Of a DNA stretch of 64,000 nucleotides, positions 38,552 to 50,900 are shown piece after piece. The notes under the pieces are model-generated. The model worked only from the letters and a program-made list of their open reading frames with translations. It searched no databases and was not told the DNA's origin. The translations under genes were made by a program, and so were the position numbers. Every line of letters starts with the position of its first letter. Position 1 is the first letter of the stretch. This DNA is from Oikopleura dioica (Eukaryota; Chordata; Appendicularia; Copelata; Oikopleuridae): assembly GCA_907165135.1 (NCBI GenBank), contig OU015567.1, positions 11,103,001-11,167,000 on the forward strand, given 5' to 3'.

Positions 38552-41500
38552 ATGTGTCCAAACGGAAACGCAAGTCAAGGTAATGTGCATATTTTTTGAA
38601 AATCTGCAGTTAAATATCTCGATAATAGATGATGTCATTCTAGTGACTGGACTGTGCAGGTCTATTTTAGGGCGAAGTGATAACTTATCGCTGATACATA
38701 GAGCTTAGCTCTTCTTTCATCAGATGAAAGATTTTATACAGTAGTTAGACTGCGCATTTCTGGTGTCCTCTTCCATGATTTCAATTATAAAAAATTTCAG
38801 CAACCGCCGAATCGGAATACATAAGGCAACATGTGATCAACGAAGCTATGCATTTTGCTCGACAACAGGTAGGAATGTTTGATTTTCCAAAGAAGGAACT
38901 GAGACAGTAGATTCAAAAGGTGACTCGGGATTTGAAGTCGATCCATTCTGGCAAAGAATTTTCACAAAAATAGTTAACTGGTATCAAATCTGACATTTCG
39001 GGAACGGGTAGACGCATTTCTAGGTGTGAAAATTCAAGGCATGTTTTGGGTTCATTTCTCATGTGATTGAAGATAACTGATTAAGAAATTTTATACCGCA
39101 AATGTATATAATTATTTGAATTTATGTAAAAAGGCCATTTCCCATTATGAAAGTGATCATAATTGAATTTATTGAATGTCAAGTGTCGCTCAGCATAAAT
39201 AAAATTCGCCGAAATTACGTCAGAAGTGTACTGCTAATTGTTGGTGCTATAAACCTGATCCCATAGAGTTAAATTCACTATTGACGTCTATTTATTGTGT
39301 TGAATCCGGTCATTATACGGTCATTTTTGCCAAGTTTTTTTCAAACTTGTGCTTGCTTCTTTTTAAATTTGAACGCTCGGGCCTCAGAATTTATGTCGCC
39401 ACTTTTATGAAATAAGCAAAAATTGACGTCAAACAAACCGTGAAAAGTAATTAACAATCTGTCTGAAGCGCTAAAAATAGAAACTCGGAAAATCGTACAC
39501 AATGAAAAACGATAAAGACCACCTTGACCGGAAGCATCATAAGTCTCGTTAATTTATTTTAAATAATAAATCCTATGATAACAAAAGAAACGTCAGCGCT
39601 ATTTTTAGGCTTTACTGTCCATGATCGAACAACATACGAACCGGCAGAACATGCTCGAAAACCAGAATGCCAGACAAAAAGAACTTGAAGCAATCAGGTT
39701 TTGAAATAATCTCAAATTTTTTAACAATCAATTAGGGCAAAAGAAACTGAACAGCAGTCTGCAAATGCTTCAGCCGCTGTAAAACGAAGATTACAAGGGA
39801 ATTGGATAGAATCTTTTAATCTAAAGTTTCTTCGAAAAAAGTTCATTCGATATCCGTATAAAAGAGGTTATTCTCGCTAAACGGAAGATGATACCTACGA
39901 ATGGCGAAGATTTCCCTCTTCGCAAAGCTAGTAAGTGACGCAGATCAGCCCAAAATAGTTACACCCTTTCTAATCTCGTGGTCTTAATTGGGCATCTTTG
40001 TGACATCAATGCTCAATAATCGGATTTAGTGTCGGAGCCTAATCTGAAGTTGCGATCGAAGCTGAGAACTAAGGTTGACCGGAGACACTCGCCTATGCTA
40101 ACAAGGAAAACCGGCGCGAACGAGATCTTGAATGAGCGCATTCGAAGAAAAATCTCAGGTAAAACGAAAGCTTTAAAATAAAACTCATACGAGTCCCCCA
40201 GCAACTGAGTCTCCTACATCTGCCTCGCCAACATCTACTAGCTCGAGTACAATCTATCCAAGCACATCATCTTCTGCCGCCACTGCTTGTTCTTCCTCGG
40301 GAATGTTTTCTTCCCCAAGTCTTCCTAACATTGCCGACATCGCTTCTGGACATCCTCACAGTCACCACCCACCGAACAGAAAAACAAGCCATGACGAGTC
40401 CAACATGGCTTCAAAAAGCCCCTATCTTATCCAGGCTCTTCTTGCGAGTCAAGTCGAACGGAATCGCTTCTATCGCGCGAATTCTGTACCCACGCTTGGA
40501 GAAGACATCAAAAACTGGGCATCTTCTAGGCGAGATCCTTCTCAATATTCTGCATCTTTTGGGCCCGGATTCACGCTGCCAGGACAAAATGGAGAACTTG
40601 GGGGCTTTAGACAGAATCCACAGATGATACCAAATCTTAGTCAACTGAGTCTGAACTGTAATCGATTCCAAATTGAACGATCAAGCAGACTGAATTCTTA
40701 TCAAACACCACTTGAGCGAAGAACTGGTTTCTTTGCGGAAAGAAATAATGATCACGTTGAGGCATTTGAAAATATATTTTGGTCGATGGCGGAGAGATCT
40801 CTTCTTGACAAGGTAAAATTATAAAGTGTATCTCTTTTAAATCTTTCTTTCAGATTGAGCCTCGTCTTCCAAGTAAAGATGAATTGCGTTTAGTCCACTC
40901 GGAGAAGCTTATTTCTTCGAAATTCTCAGTCTCGCCGCTTGCAATGGAAAAACAGGAATCATCCCAGTTCCATAGTCTCTCGGTAAATCTCCAATTAAGA
41001 CAAGATCTTCATTTTTCTTAGGGTATCGTTGACACAGTCGTCGCGGTAGGAGTCGATCAGCTAAGAAACGGCTTTGTTTTCGTCAGCAATTCTGGTGTTC
41101 AAGCCGAAAAGGACTTCTCGCCCGATTTTCCCTTCAACTCTATCGCGATCGCCGTAAAATCATTGCTTGATCAGCGACCAAACTTCAGACTTCTCGTCCT
41201 CGATCTTGCCGAAACCCATGCCAGCGGCACTCAAAGCATCTTCTACTCCGATCCTAACGTCCTGACAGTCTCATTTCATAGAAGTCAGGGAACCCCAGAG
41301 AAGATCGAAGAAATCGGGAGAGGTACTGGATTGGGCTTCAATCTCAATGTTCCGCTCCCTGACAATGTTAGTGATGATGACATCAAAGTCGTAGCTGATG
41401 TTGTTCTTCTACCACTGATGGTTGAGTTTGAACCTGAGGTAACGCTTGTACTCTTCCTTGATTTCAAAGGCATTTCAGCTGGTCATTGTAAATACAAACT

Positions 41501-41977
41501 TCTCCAATTACTTTGAAAGAACTTCACCTGAACGTAAGACTGAAAAAAATATCGATTCGAATCTTATACGAAAACTTAGTTTATGGGTGGTTAATGGGTG
41601 AAATTTCACAAATCGCCGCACAAAAAGTCGTTGTCATCTTCAATGGCCTTGAAAGTCCCGCACTACCAGCTCGCATTGCCTTCAATATGCGAACAGCAGT
41701 TTCCCAAAAGGAAGCTTTTCAGAAGTTAAAACGCAAACCTTTTTTACGCGATGAAGTTCGGGAAACCATCATTTCCGTTATTCACACTCAAGGTACTTTG
41801 AACCCCCCCTGGTTTGGTTTACCTTAAGTTTAGGGAAATACTGGCCTTGTCTTCAGAGATCGCGGCTGTTTCTTGAGCAGCTTATTGATTATTCACAGGT
41901 TCGTAAGCGATAGAGTATTTTGAATAATTTATTTTTAGGAGATCGAGTCCGACGACGAGAATATAAAAGTCGACTGA
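38552..41977 (+). CDS. class IIa histone deacetylase-like protein with degenerate catalytic domain
   Basis: Thirteen exons: 38552-38579, 38801-38868, 39609-39697, 39736-39778, 39888-39930, 40030-40158, 40202-40812, 40854-40982, 41022-41438, 41479-41533, 41580-41792, 41834-41898, 41939-41977 (1929 nt, 642 aa). The N-terminal half is HDAC4/5/7/9-like: a Gln-rich coiled coil (TNRQNMLENQNARQKELEAI), the 14-3-3/nuclear-import block DFPLRKAMSEPNLKLRSKLR, FSSPSLPNIAD and a further Ser site in YRANSVPTLGED. The deacetylase part is recognisable by RNGFVFV, SGTQSIFYSDPNVLTVSFHR, GTGLGFNLNV and GKYWPCLQ. Its active site has gone: PPGHHAEE is NSGVQAEK, DWDVHHGNGTQ is DLAETHASGTQ, the third zinc ligand region SSGFDAVEGH is NTNFSNYFERT, and LEGGHD is FNGLESP. 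It probably works as a corepressor scaffold, such as for MEF2. Confidence 0.88.
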
Positions 41978-44900
41978 CTTTTCTTATCTTGCCTGCTTTG
42001 AAAGTTCAAAATTCCGTATTCACTTATTATTTTAAATAAATTTCATTCCTGGTGCGTTCGGAACAAAAAATAAAGCGGCAAAATTGTACCTGTCTTATAA
42101 GATTATCCAGCAGATAAGCTTGGAAAGAATGCGGTCAGTGCTGGACCACAAATGTCGACCGCTGATAGCTTCTTATGCTACAGATTAGTCCACGGAATCG
42201 AGCCAAAATAGTAAGATAATAAACTCGGTAACTGCATTCAACACTATTTTGTCTGTTAAAAAGTCACGGAGATGACTGTTTTTAGGTCAGAAGATCGTTG
42301 ATCAATATTCGTTTGGAATTTGTTCTCCCTAGTTTTTATGAGATCACAATTACGTATTCAGATAGAATCGATGCATAAATACCACGACAAATGGGCCAGT
42401 TCACCATGTTTTCTTTCGTCGCGAACTTTGGATTTTCCTTGAATATTTTTCTCGTGATTGTCCAAGGCCATCTTCTTTGTTGATTTGGGCAAATTTCACG
42501 CGCGGCGGGCTCAACTTGAAGGTTTATTATGCTGTGGGACGAATTCGCGCCGCAGGTTCCTCCCACATCAAAACTGGACACAGACATCCATCGTCAAATC
42601 AATTTAGGAGACAATTAATTATTCCTTTGAAATATCTGAAAACTGGACCTCGAGTACAGTGCCTCTCGGGCACCTGCGAATTAGGAACTCGAAAATCGAT
42701 TCTAGCAATAAGAAAAAATAATAGGCACTTCATTAAAAATCCTAATTCTGGACCGACTTAAAAAATCTATTAGCAGAAAATTTTGACGAAAGGTCAAAGG
42801 TTCATGTGAAGATTGAGGAAACAGTAGAGTCCTGTAAATTGACAGGTAACATTTTAACAGTAGTGCGACCTTTCGATGCTCATTATTGGCGTTGGTAATT
42901 TTGATTAATTGCGGCGAGCGAGGGTCTCAGAGTCTCCCGTTTATCGTTGAGAAATTGGCCTAGTCAAGTTGTTTTGAAAAATAGATCATGTTCAAAGGAA
43001 CTGGTCGACTGGAGGCTTCGTCAATCAGCAGAATTCAAAACAATTTGAAAAGATTAAAAAAATTCTTTGAAATCTTTTGTCAAATGATAAATTTAAACCG
43101 TTGAAAATATAAGTCAGAAATTCTTATCAAAAACATCATGAGGTTAGGAGGCTCCACGAGCGAGTTCTATTTTGTTGAGGATAAAAAAATGGAGCTCAAA
43201 TCGAGAATTTTAAATCTCCGTTTGCGGTGGACTCAAGCTGGAGATAAAAAATTTCTTGCGGGTTTGGCAATGGAGGCGAAATGCATACCGCAGTTTTTAG
43301 TTTTTACATTTTCAGTGACAGGAGACATTCATGAACTTCTATTTGCAAAATTCTTGAAACTGATCTAGTCTGATCGTCCGATCGAGACTAAAACTTTTAT
43401 CTGCATTTTTTGATGCTGCGGCTCAGCTCAAATAGCTAAAATAAAAATATCATGCAATTTGATGATAATTTACAACTTTACCATTTTACGCCCTTTCACG
43501 TTGAAACAGCTGCGCCGCTTCCATCCAGCCGCATGTGACATTGTGTGCCCAAACGTAAATCTAATCTGAGGGAATTTCCTAGACGGTCGATCATTCTCAG
43601 AATTTGTCCAGGGAGATTTTCGCTGATTCAAGGGCTTTAGCGAACTTTTGAGCTGGGATTTGGAAGGCGGAAACGAGCAGGATTTGAAGCCTTTGCCAAA
43701 TACGCTGGTTGATAAGGAGATCAAGGGCGACGAAGGGGTTTTATGAGGTTTCGGTGATTAGGGCAGGGATCATTCGAGTGACCATATTTGCGCAGCGGGC
43801 TGGGAAAAGGCTGCGGTCACCGGCTCACCATTTCTTTCTGCCACATATTATCGACACGTTGATACATATTTATTAAGCGAAATAGCCCTTTGATCCCCGC
43901 CTTGTTTACGACTTGGAGAGGTGTTCCTTGCATTTTTAGGCACACAAATGATTCCAATTCTTCTATTGATGCTTTGATCGATTCTTAGATGCTAGTGTTT
44001 AATGAAGAACAGTTTGGATTTTAAATTAATCACCCAATTAGTCCACCCTCGCCACTTAAACTTAGATCAATACCTAAAGCTTCTACTAAACCTATTATCA
44101 CAATCACAAGTTCCAAAGAAAACACCTTTTTGAATTTATAAAATTAAAAAAGGGAAGAGATTTCGCTTTCCAAGCGAGTTCTTGACCGCAAACTGCTCTG
44201 ATATTTGATACGACCGCAGGAATGTCTTAGCTTGGAATTTTTGCGGTGCTAGGGGTAGTGACAGCTGGAATTTCTTGGAGGGAACTCATATAACACCTTT
44301 TATCATGCATTTTTACTTGTTAAATTTAGAGTTTTTCTGAAAAACTTTTTCAAATTGAATAAAGCAAGATTTTAATTTTCTAAGGTGGCTTTAAAATACT
44401 AGATTTTACATAATAATATTTTCTTATATTCGAATACGATTTAAATGCGATATTATGATTGGCTGTCGATTTGGCGCTCTGGTGCGCCAGTAGGCATTAT
44501 TTCGCGGTGTGCCCGACTCGAAAAAGCGAAAAGAAGTGTGATGATTGATGGGTATGGTGGCGCTAAGGGGCGGCGTGTGCCCTTGGCCGCAGCCGCCAAC
44601 CAAGCCAATCTAAACCGAAAGCTTTTGTCCGAGCCCCTGTCCTGCGGTTCATTAAGTACCACCACAGGTGATTGAAAGGTTGAACCCGATCCTGTTGCAC
44701 GAGCTGTTCGTTGCAAAAATTTAGGCACGCGCCTGAAGAAGCCTAAAGAGATTAACGAAGCAGCCCGTCGCCCGAGTGAACAAGGTGAGAGCAACATTGT
44801 GATTTATTACTGAGCAAATATCGTTTAAAAACTCAGAGGAAGCGTGATCCCGGGATCTAGAACGTTTCTAGGTCCCTATTCCTTTACTTCAGTGATCTAA

Positions 44901-47900
44901 ATAAAGCTTTTATAAAGTTGAATAATTACTTACAAAAAGTTTTAATTCATCAAAAATCGATTCGTTTTTCCCTCACTTCAGTTAATAGTTATTGAACAAA
45001 ACTCCCAATTAGCAAGAAAAACTAGCTGATTTTCATTGAAGAATTCTGATGAATAACCATCATGGTTAGTGGGGCCCATGTTCCCGTGAAAATCTCTTTT
45101 CAAGAGCTTTGGTAAATTTTAGACCAGAATTAAGTACGCCCTGCATGAAGGGTTCGCTTCTTAGTGATAATGACTCGTTTGTAGACACTACGAGATCAGA
45201 ATTCTGAAACTGCTACTATTTCTATCAATGCATTGTGCTTTTAGAATTCAATAAGTTCAGTCTTAGTAAATTTAAACGGTTAGAAAGACTAATTTCTCTT
45301 TGGTTCAAAAATTCTCACGGAAAATAAAAGGAAAACTTCCAAAAAAGCTTTGACAACTTTTTCAAAATACCAGTTTTATTCTAGTGTCGTTGAAGCAGCC
45401 TCCCTTGGTTCCGAAAGCTGCAAAGCCCGCACTAGGATTCCTGCCAAAGGAACTTGGCTCGGCTTCAGAGAAGAGCCCAGAAGAAGGCTTCACACCTCAC
45501 TCAGCCAAATACAATTCAGATAACTAGCACAACTCAGCAGATAAATTCGCCGCGTGACACTCTTCAAGAAGAAAACAGGTAAGAATCCTTCAAAAAAGGG
45601 ATCGGAAAGGGGCTTTTTTCTTGTAACGCCTTGAGCTGTAACAAATTCAAACAAATTTCGTACTTTATTTATTGTAAAATCACCCTTGAACATAAACAGA
45701 ACCAAAAAAAAAGAGCACTCAAAGATCTCGAGTGCGAAATACAGAACTAAGTTCCAGCCAGAATGTGACCTTACTTATCTAACGAGCCTTTCAATATTTG
45801 AAAATTTGCGCGTCACATTATGATATGGGATATTATATTGACAGCATATGAGGTCAGGGAGCTTGAAGTGAGCGACAGAAGAATTGATTTATGATTTTTT
45901 GAGCTGAACATTGCAGTTTGTTTATGAAGTAGAAAATGGTGGTGAGGTGTATTTTTCGGAAGTCGGAATCCTATTTCGAATTGTGTTGATTTCGGATAAC
46001 AAATGTAAAATTACTCAAATTAATAAGCCAACGTACATGCTTGTTCGTGGCATTCTAGTGTGTCTTGTCCCGGGCGGATTAGTGCTAAACAATACGTCCC
46101 CTGGCCACTCCAAAGTAATCCTTGTCCGGGTCCTTTTCTTCGTAAACAAGCTTGCAGAAGTAAATCATCTCAGACTGTGAGGAGCCCGATACTCTCATAA
46201 AGTATTGCAAGTAGCAATAACAAGAATAACAATATAAGAATACGAACAGGAGGAGTCAGTTTATAAATATTATCTTGTTTCGCTTCAATATCATTTTTTC
46301 CGAACTAATTTCTAGGAAAACTCAAATAAAATCAGTAAAAATTACAAGAAGCAAGACATCCACAAGACCTGCTCGATTGACAGACCCCATCTATCTGGCC
46401 CCTTTCTTTTAATTTTGGGCCATAAGTTATGGGAGCAAAACTTCATGAAACTAAAGCTAGGCCGCCAAGGCCCGTTAGGGTTTGATAATAACTACTCTTA
46501 TTTCCACAATTTCTCACACACAATATTTTACGATCAAACAGATCTTTTCATTGAGCTACCGAATGAGTCGGATAAAACCACAGGTGTTGATGGTAACCCA
46601 GAAGCGGTTCTTCTATCTATATAAATTCGCACTTTTCAACAAAAAGCAGAACACAACGCGCGTCGGTGTTGTGGTTTAAAATCAAAGTTTGCGCTGGCGC
46701 GGCGAATTATGCCACGCAGCTGTAAATTTTTAACAAATTTTTATTCCGGCTTACAGTTTTTGAATAATAGTGGCGCCATCCGGCTGATTATCTCGCATTA
46801 TGAAGTTGCGTTTACTTTTGAAATGGTGCCGGATGGGGCTCGCCTTTTTTCTATTAGAAAGCGCTGACCTTGATCATTACAAATTTGTCTTTTATGGGCA
46901 GAACAATGAACTTCGTTAAAGCCGCAAAATCGACTCAGAATAACGGTCCCCGTAATTCTGAGAGAAAAGCAGCCTCGGCACCATCTGACTGAAAAAAACT
47001 GTAAGTCCAGCAGATCATCGAAATTCACAATTATGAAAGAATGAAAAAGAAAACTGAAATCATAGTCACATTAAAATTTTTAGTCAAAAGTAAGCAATTG
47101 AAAATTGTCGTTAAAAATAGTCAGCTGTTTCCCTGACTACGTAAATTTTTCTCCAAAGAATCTCCAAAACTGTCAGATTTCGATTTACGTGCATTTCCTC
47201 GCCCGTCTTCCTGCTCCAACTAAGGTGGAGCACTTCGGAAGCGGGTAATCGCGCTGCGCTTCCGCTCGAAGCGTGCCCAAATGTCACCTCGAGGTCGATT
47301 AGCCTCTCCTCCGTCCTAATAACTACCTATCGTTCTATCAGAGGGCCGATTTTTACGCTTCTTATCAGTAGACGATTTATTGGTATGGCGTCTTTCGAAA
47401 ATTCTGTTGCACCGTTCGCAAGAAAAGAAGCTAAATTGTCAATGCCCCAAAAGGTCGGGGTATTCAGGTTTATCGCCGAGATCAATGATCATGTAAAAAA
47501 CTATGATTCAAGTGGGAAGGTTGTTAACTTCCATTTCAAAGTTCGGTGATGACTTTGACATATAAAATCATCCAATTAAGCTATTGGTAAATCGTAAAAC
47601 TAGATTTTGAAAGACCTTGACTTTATATAAAACCTGCTGATTTTTCAAACTTCTGAGTCAAACGTGCGCTGCCTTTTATAGCCTGTCGACAACAATAGCA
47701 CGTTTCGTGATAATGATTTTACAAGTTGTCACATTGGTGGTTCTGGTGTCGCCTTTTTGGTCGGAACAAGACTATCTTGTGCGACCACAATGGGCGGAAT
47801 GCGACCACTGTGCGGGCTGATTACGCTGCGTGTTCATCGAACTCGGTGCGCTCAGGAAACGCGGCCCGTGAAGCCGTTATCTATTGACTCTTCCGACTTT

Positions 47901-50900
47901 TACACGATTTTCCACTCCACAGTAAATATCGATAGCTCTATAATACCGCGCGCGACAACTTCCGCTGCTGAATTTAAACCAGGATCTAGGCATTAAAAAT
48001 GATGATGCCATCTTCAATCAAATTCAGCGTGTTTTTGGCGTCTCAGAGTCATAGAATCGCTGAGCGGGTTCTTGTTTTCAGTCATGGCCTGAAAGTGTCG
48101 TCCTTTTTTGCGAGGCGCAAACTCGGCCAGCGGATTAAGCGACCGCAAGTTGAAGCATTAAGACCTCGATTGATGCATCAAGCCAACCACGGGGATTCTA
48201 ACAAATGCAAAACGCAGGCTCGATTCTGACGCCGTTTTGGAGAAGCTGTTTAAAGCCCAAGGTGACATGTTTATCCGGTCAGTATTCAAGCCAAGTGGTC
48301 TCACTCCAAAACTCGGTCCCCAGATTTTCCAGTGCTTTTAGAAATATCAGCGTCAGATCTCTCGCTAAAAGATGCCAGGAGATTTTGTAAAAAAAATGTC
48401 GCTTGGCAGTGATGGCCATTTTAGGGGTAATCTTGCGCTTGGATAAGCGACCACCGGGCGGTTTGGTGTGGCCGCGCCAAATTTTAACTTTGCGGTGGCT
48501 AGCCCCTATTTTATTATTCTACCTTGCTATTCAAAACAGAGCTACTTTCTCAAAACATGTCCCTATCTCATCCTCGTACTGATAACGGGTTTTCTAGAGC
48601 TCGTTTTGCCAATTTTCCACTGACAGTTCGTCAGCAAAGATTCATGCTCACATATTCATAATCATCACATGGGAAAGAGTGACTGTCTTCCTTGACTTTT
48701 GGAATTCAAACGTAGGCAAGAATGCTTCCTTGACCTTTGATCACTTTAGCAAAGCTCGACAATACTTGAATTTCTCGAAATTCGCTAGAAATCGGCGAAA
48801 ACCCCCCTGTTTGGACTTGATTTGACGTCACTCCCCTTCGTAAAACGCCATGACGAGTGATGATAGTCTTTCACAATCGATTGCCATAACTCAGCCACAC
48901 TCCGGAAGTAAAAGGTGTGCCCGAAAACGGGTCGACCTTTTACGCCGGGCCCCTGCCACAACATCAGACTGGTGCACTCGAATGTTGAGCAAATATTCAA
49001 ACTCGTTTCGTTTTACGGCCAAATTGCATTTTACCCTTGGCGACTTTTGCATTGCGGCCGAGGGGAGAAAGTTTCCCGAATAATTTCTTCCACGTATACA
49101 GTTATTTTCAACTGTTACGATAACAGCGAAATGCAAACTTGAATAAGTCGAAGATTCTAGTGCTCCAGAATTAGCCAGGATCTGAAAATCAAAGTCAACT
49201 TGCGGTAACTTTTCCCGAGTTATTCCCAGACCTTCCAATCATTGGAAGCAATGAGTGCTCGCTTAAAATTTCATGTTCCAAAATGCGGTTAGCCGCATAC
49301 TTGCAATCGTGCCCTCTGCAGGTGCACCAGTCGCGCATGATATGGGCAGCGCGCTCCCAAAGTGCCCAAAGTAGTCAGAACATCCATCGCTGGGCGCGTA
49401 TCAGTCCTTGCGGTCTCTTTAGTCACTCCAATTTCGTCGTAATTGCAGGAATGGCGATTTCACCTCTGGTAATCTCTTGTAGGTATCATTTGGTTCTAAT
49501 TGCCACCTCTTAAAAAGCTTAATCAGTCTTTTTTCATATGACTCGTTTGGGAAAATGAAAGTCTTCGTTTTCTCATTGTCGACTTCTGAATGGCCTAGCG
49601 TTAACCTTAGGTGTCTTGGGCTTCCTTCTGGCGGCTTTGGCGGGCTCCTCGTCAAAACAGCCCCAACCGAGCTCGGTCGGGGGTTCAACCACCACCAGAA
49701 CCACAACCACAACGACACATCTGAGTCCCCTTTCGCGGCAGGCCACCAAAGCCGAATTCCATTTCGTCAGTGACCAAACGCTCATCCTCACGTTATATCA
49801 TCATCGCTTTCTTATCAGTCGAAAGTTTTACTTTCAATTTCTATAAAATGTCAAGATGAAGCCATTCAAAATTATCCATTTTTGGCCCGTGATTTTCATA
49901 TTTGCTCAAAAACAGAAAATACGGCTGTTTATGGACCCCTCGGTATGTTTCAGCTCCATTACTCCGGCAGCATTTTTTCACGCGAAATTCGCGTATTAGT
50001 AAGGCAGTAATGGTCTAACTTGCAATTCCCCCAACCGCAGTGGCGACCGCGATCGACCACGGGCATCACTACTTTTTTCAAAGTTTATCATATTTTCGCA
50101 TATTCGCTAAATAGTTCCATTCGGTTTGTCACATTTGTCAATAACAACAAAAAAATGGCGGTTCACCACAGGTGCGTCAATATATCCTCGCGCTCCATTA
50201 GCTCCGATCAACCAAATCCTCAATAATGATCATCACGCTTCGGATCACCTGACACTTCCAAGAAATTAATTGACAAACTTGTTCGACAATAATTATTTTC
50301 ATTGAATTGCTTATTTTGCTTATCAGCATGAGAAATAATAATTTTAAAAATGAGATAACATGCAGAGCGCTATTTTCGCATTTTGATGGGAAAAATATTC
50401 TGCGGTCGGATCAGGCGCATTCTTACGACAAAAAACACAAACCGAGTTCCTGTTGTGGTGAAAATGAACAACGCTCATTAAGTTTCACAGAAATTGAATA
50501 CGATTCGTAATTACTCACGCTATCAATTGAACTCTTCTCTTTAAAAATCTACCTTCATTACCACCCTTCAAAATGCAAAAACAAGCTTCCATTATGTTTG
50601 TGTACATAATGAACAGAGCGCGAAATTGAAAATCTCCTCCTCGGCGGTCACCACCACCACTAATGTAGCGGACCTAAACACATTACCGTACACGAAAACG
50701 GTCTTGTTTTGTATTTGTCTGCTGTTTAAAAATCTAGCGTGCGAATACAGCTTCGCACAGGACGGAGCATTTTTCCAAATTTAGCTCCGTAAGAAACATG
50801 ACAAGCAAAGAAATCGGAGTTGAAATCGCTTTGTCCGATGATGAGTTAGTTGGTGATTTCACGGCTGTCCGGAGCGAATTTTGCGCGCCGCTATTATTCT

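Noticed and set aside
39799-39887. very short GA-AG or GG-AG introns in the HDAC-like gene
   Set aside because: A canonical GT donor at 39779 with the acceptor at 39887 gives a 109-nt intron in the right phase.
44445-44797. GC-rich open frames on both strands in the desert
   Set aside because: Both strands open, Arg/Ala-rich composition; by-product of base composition.
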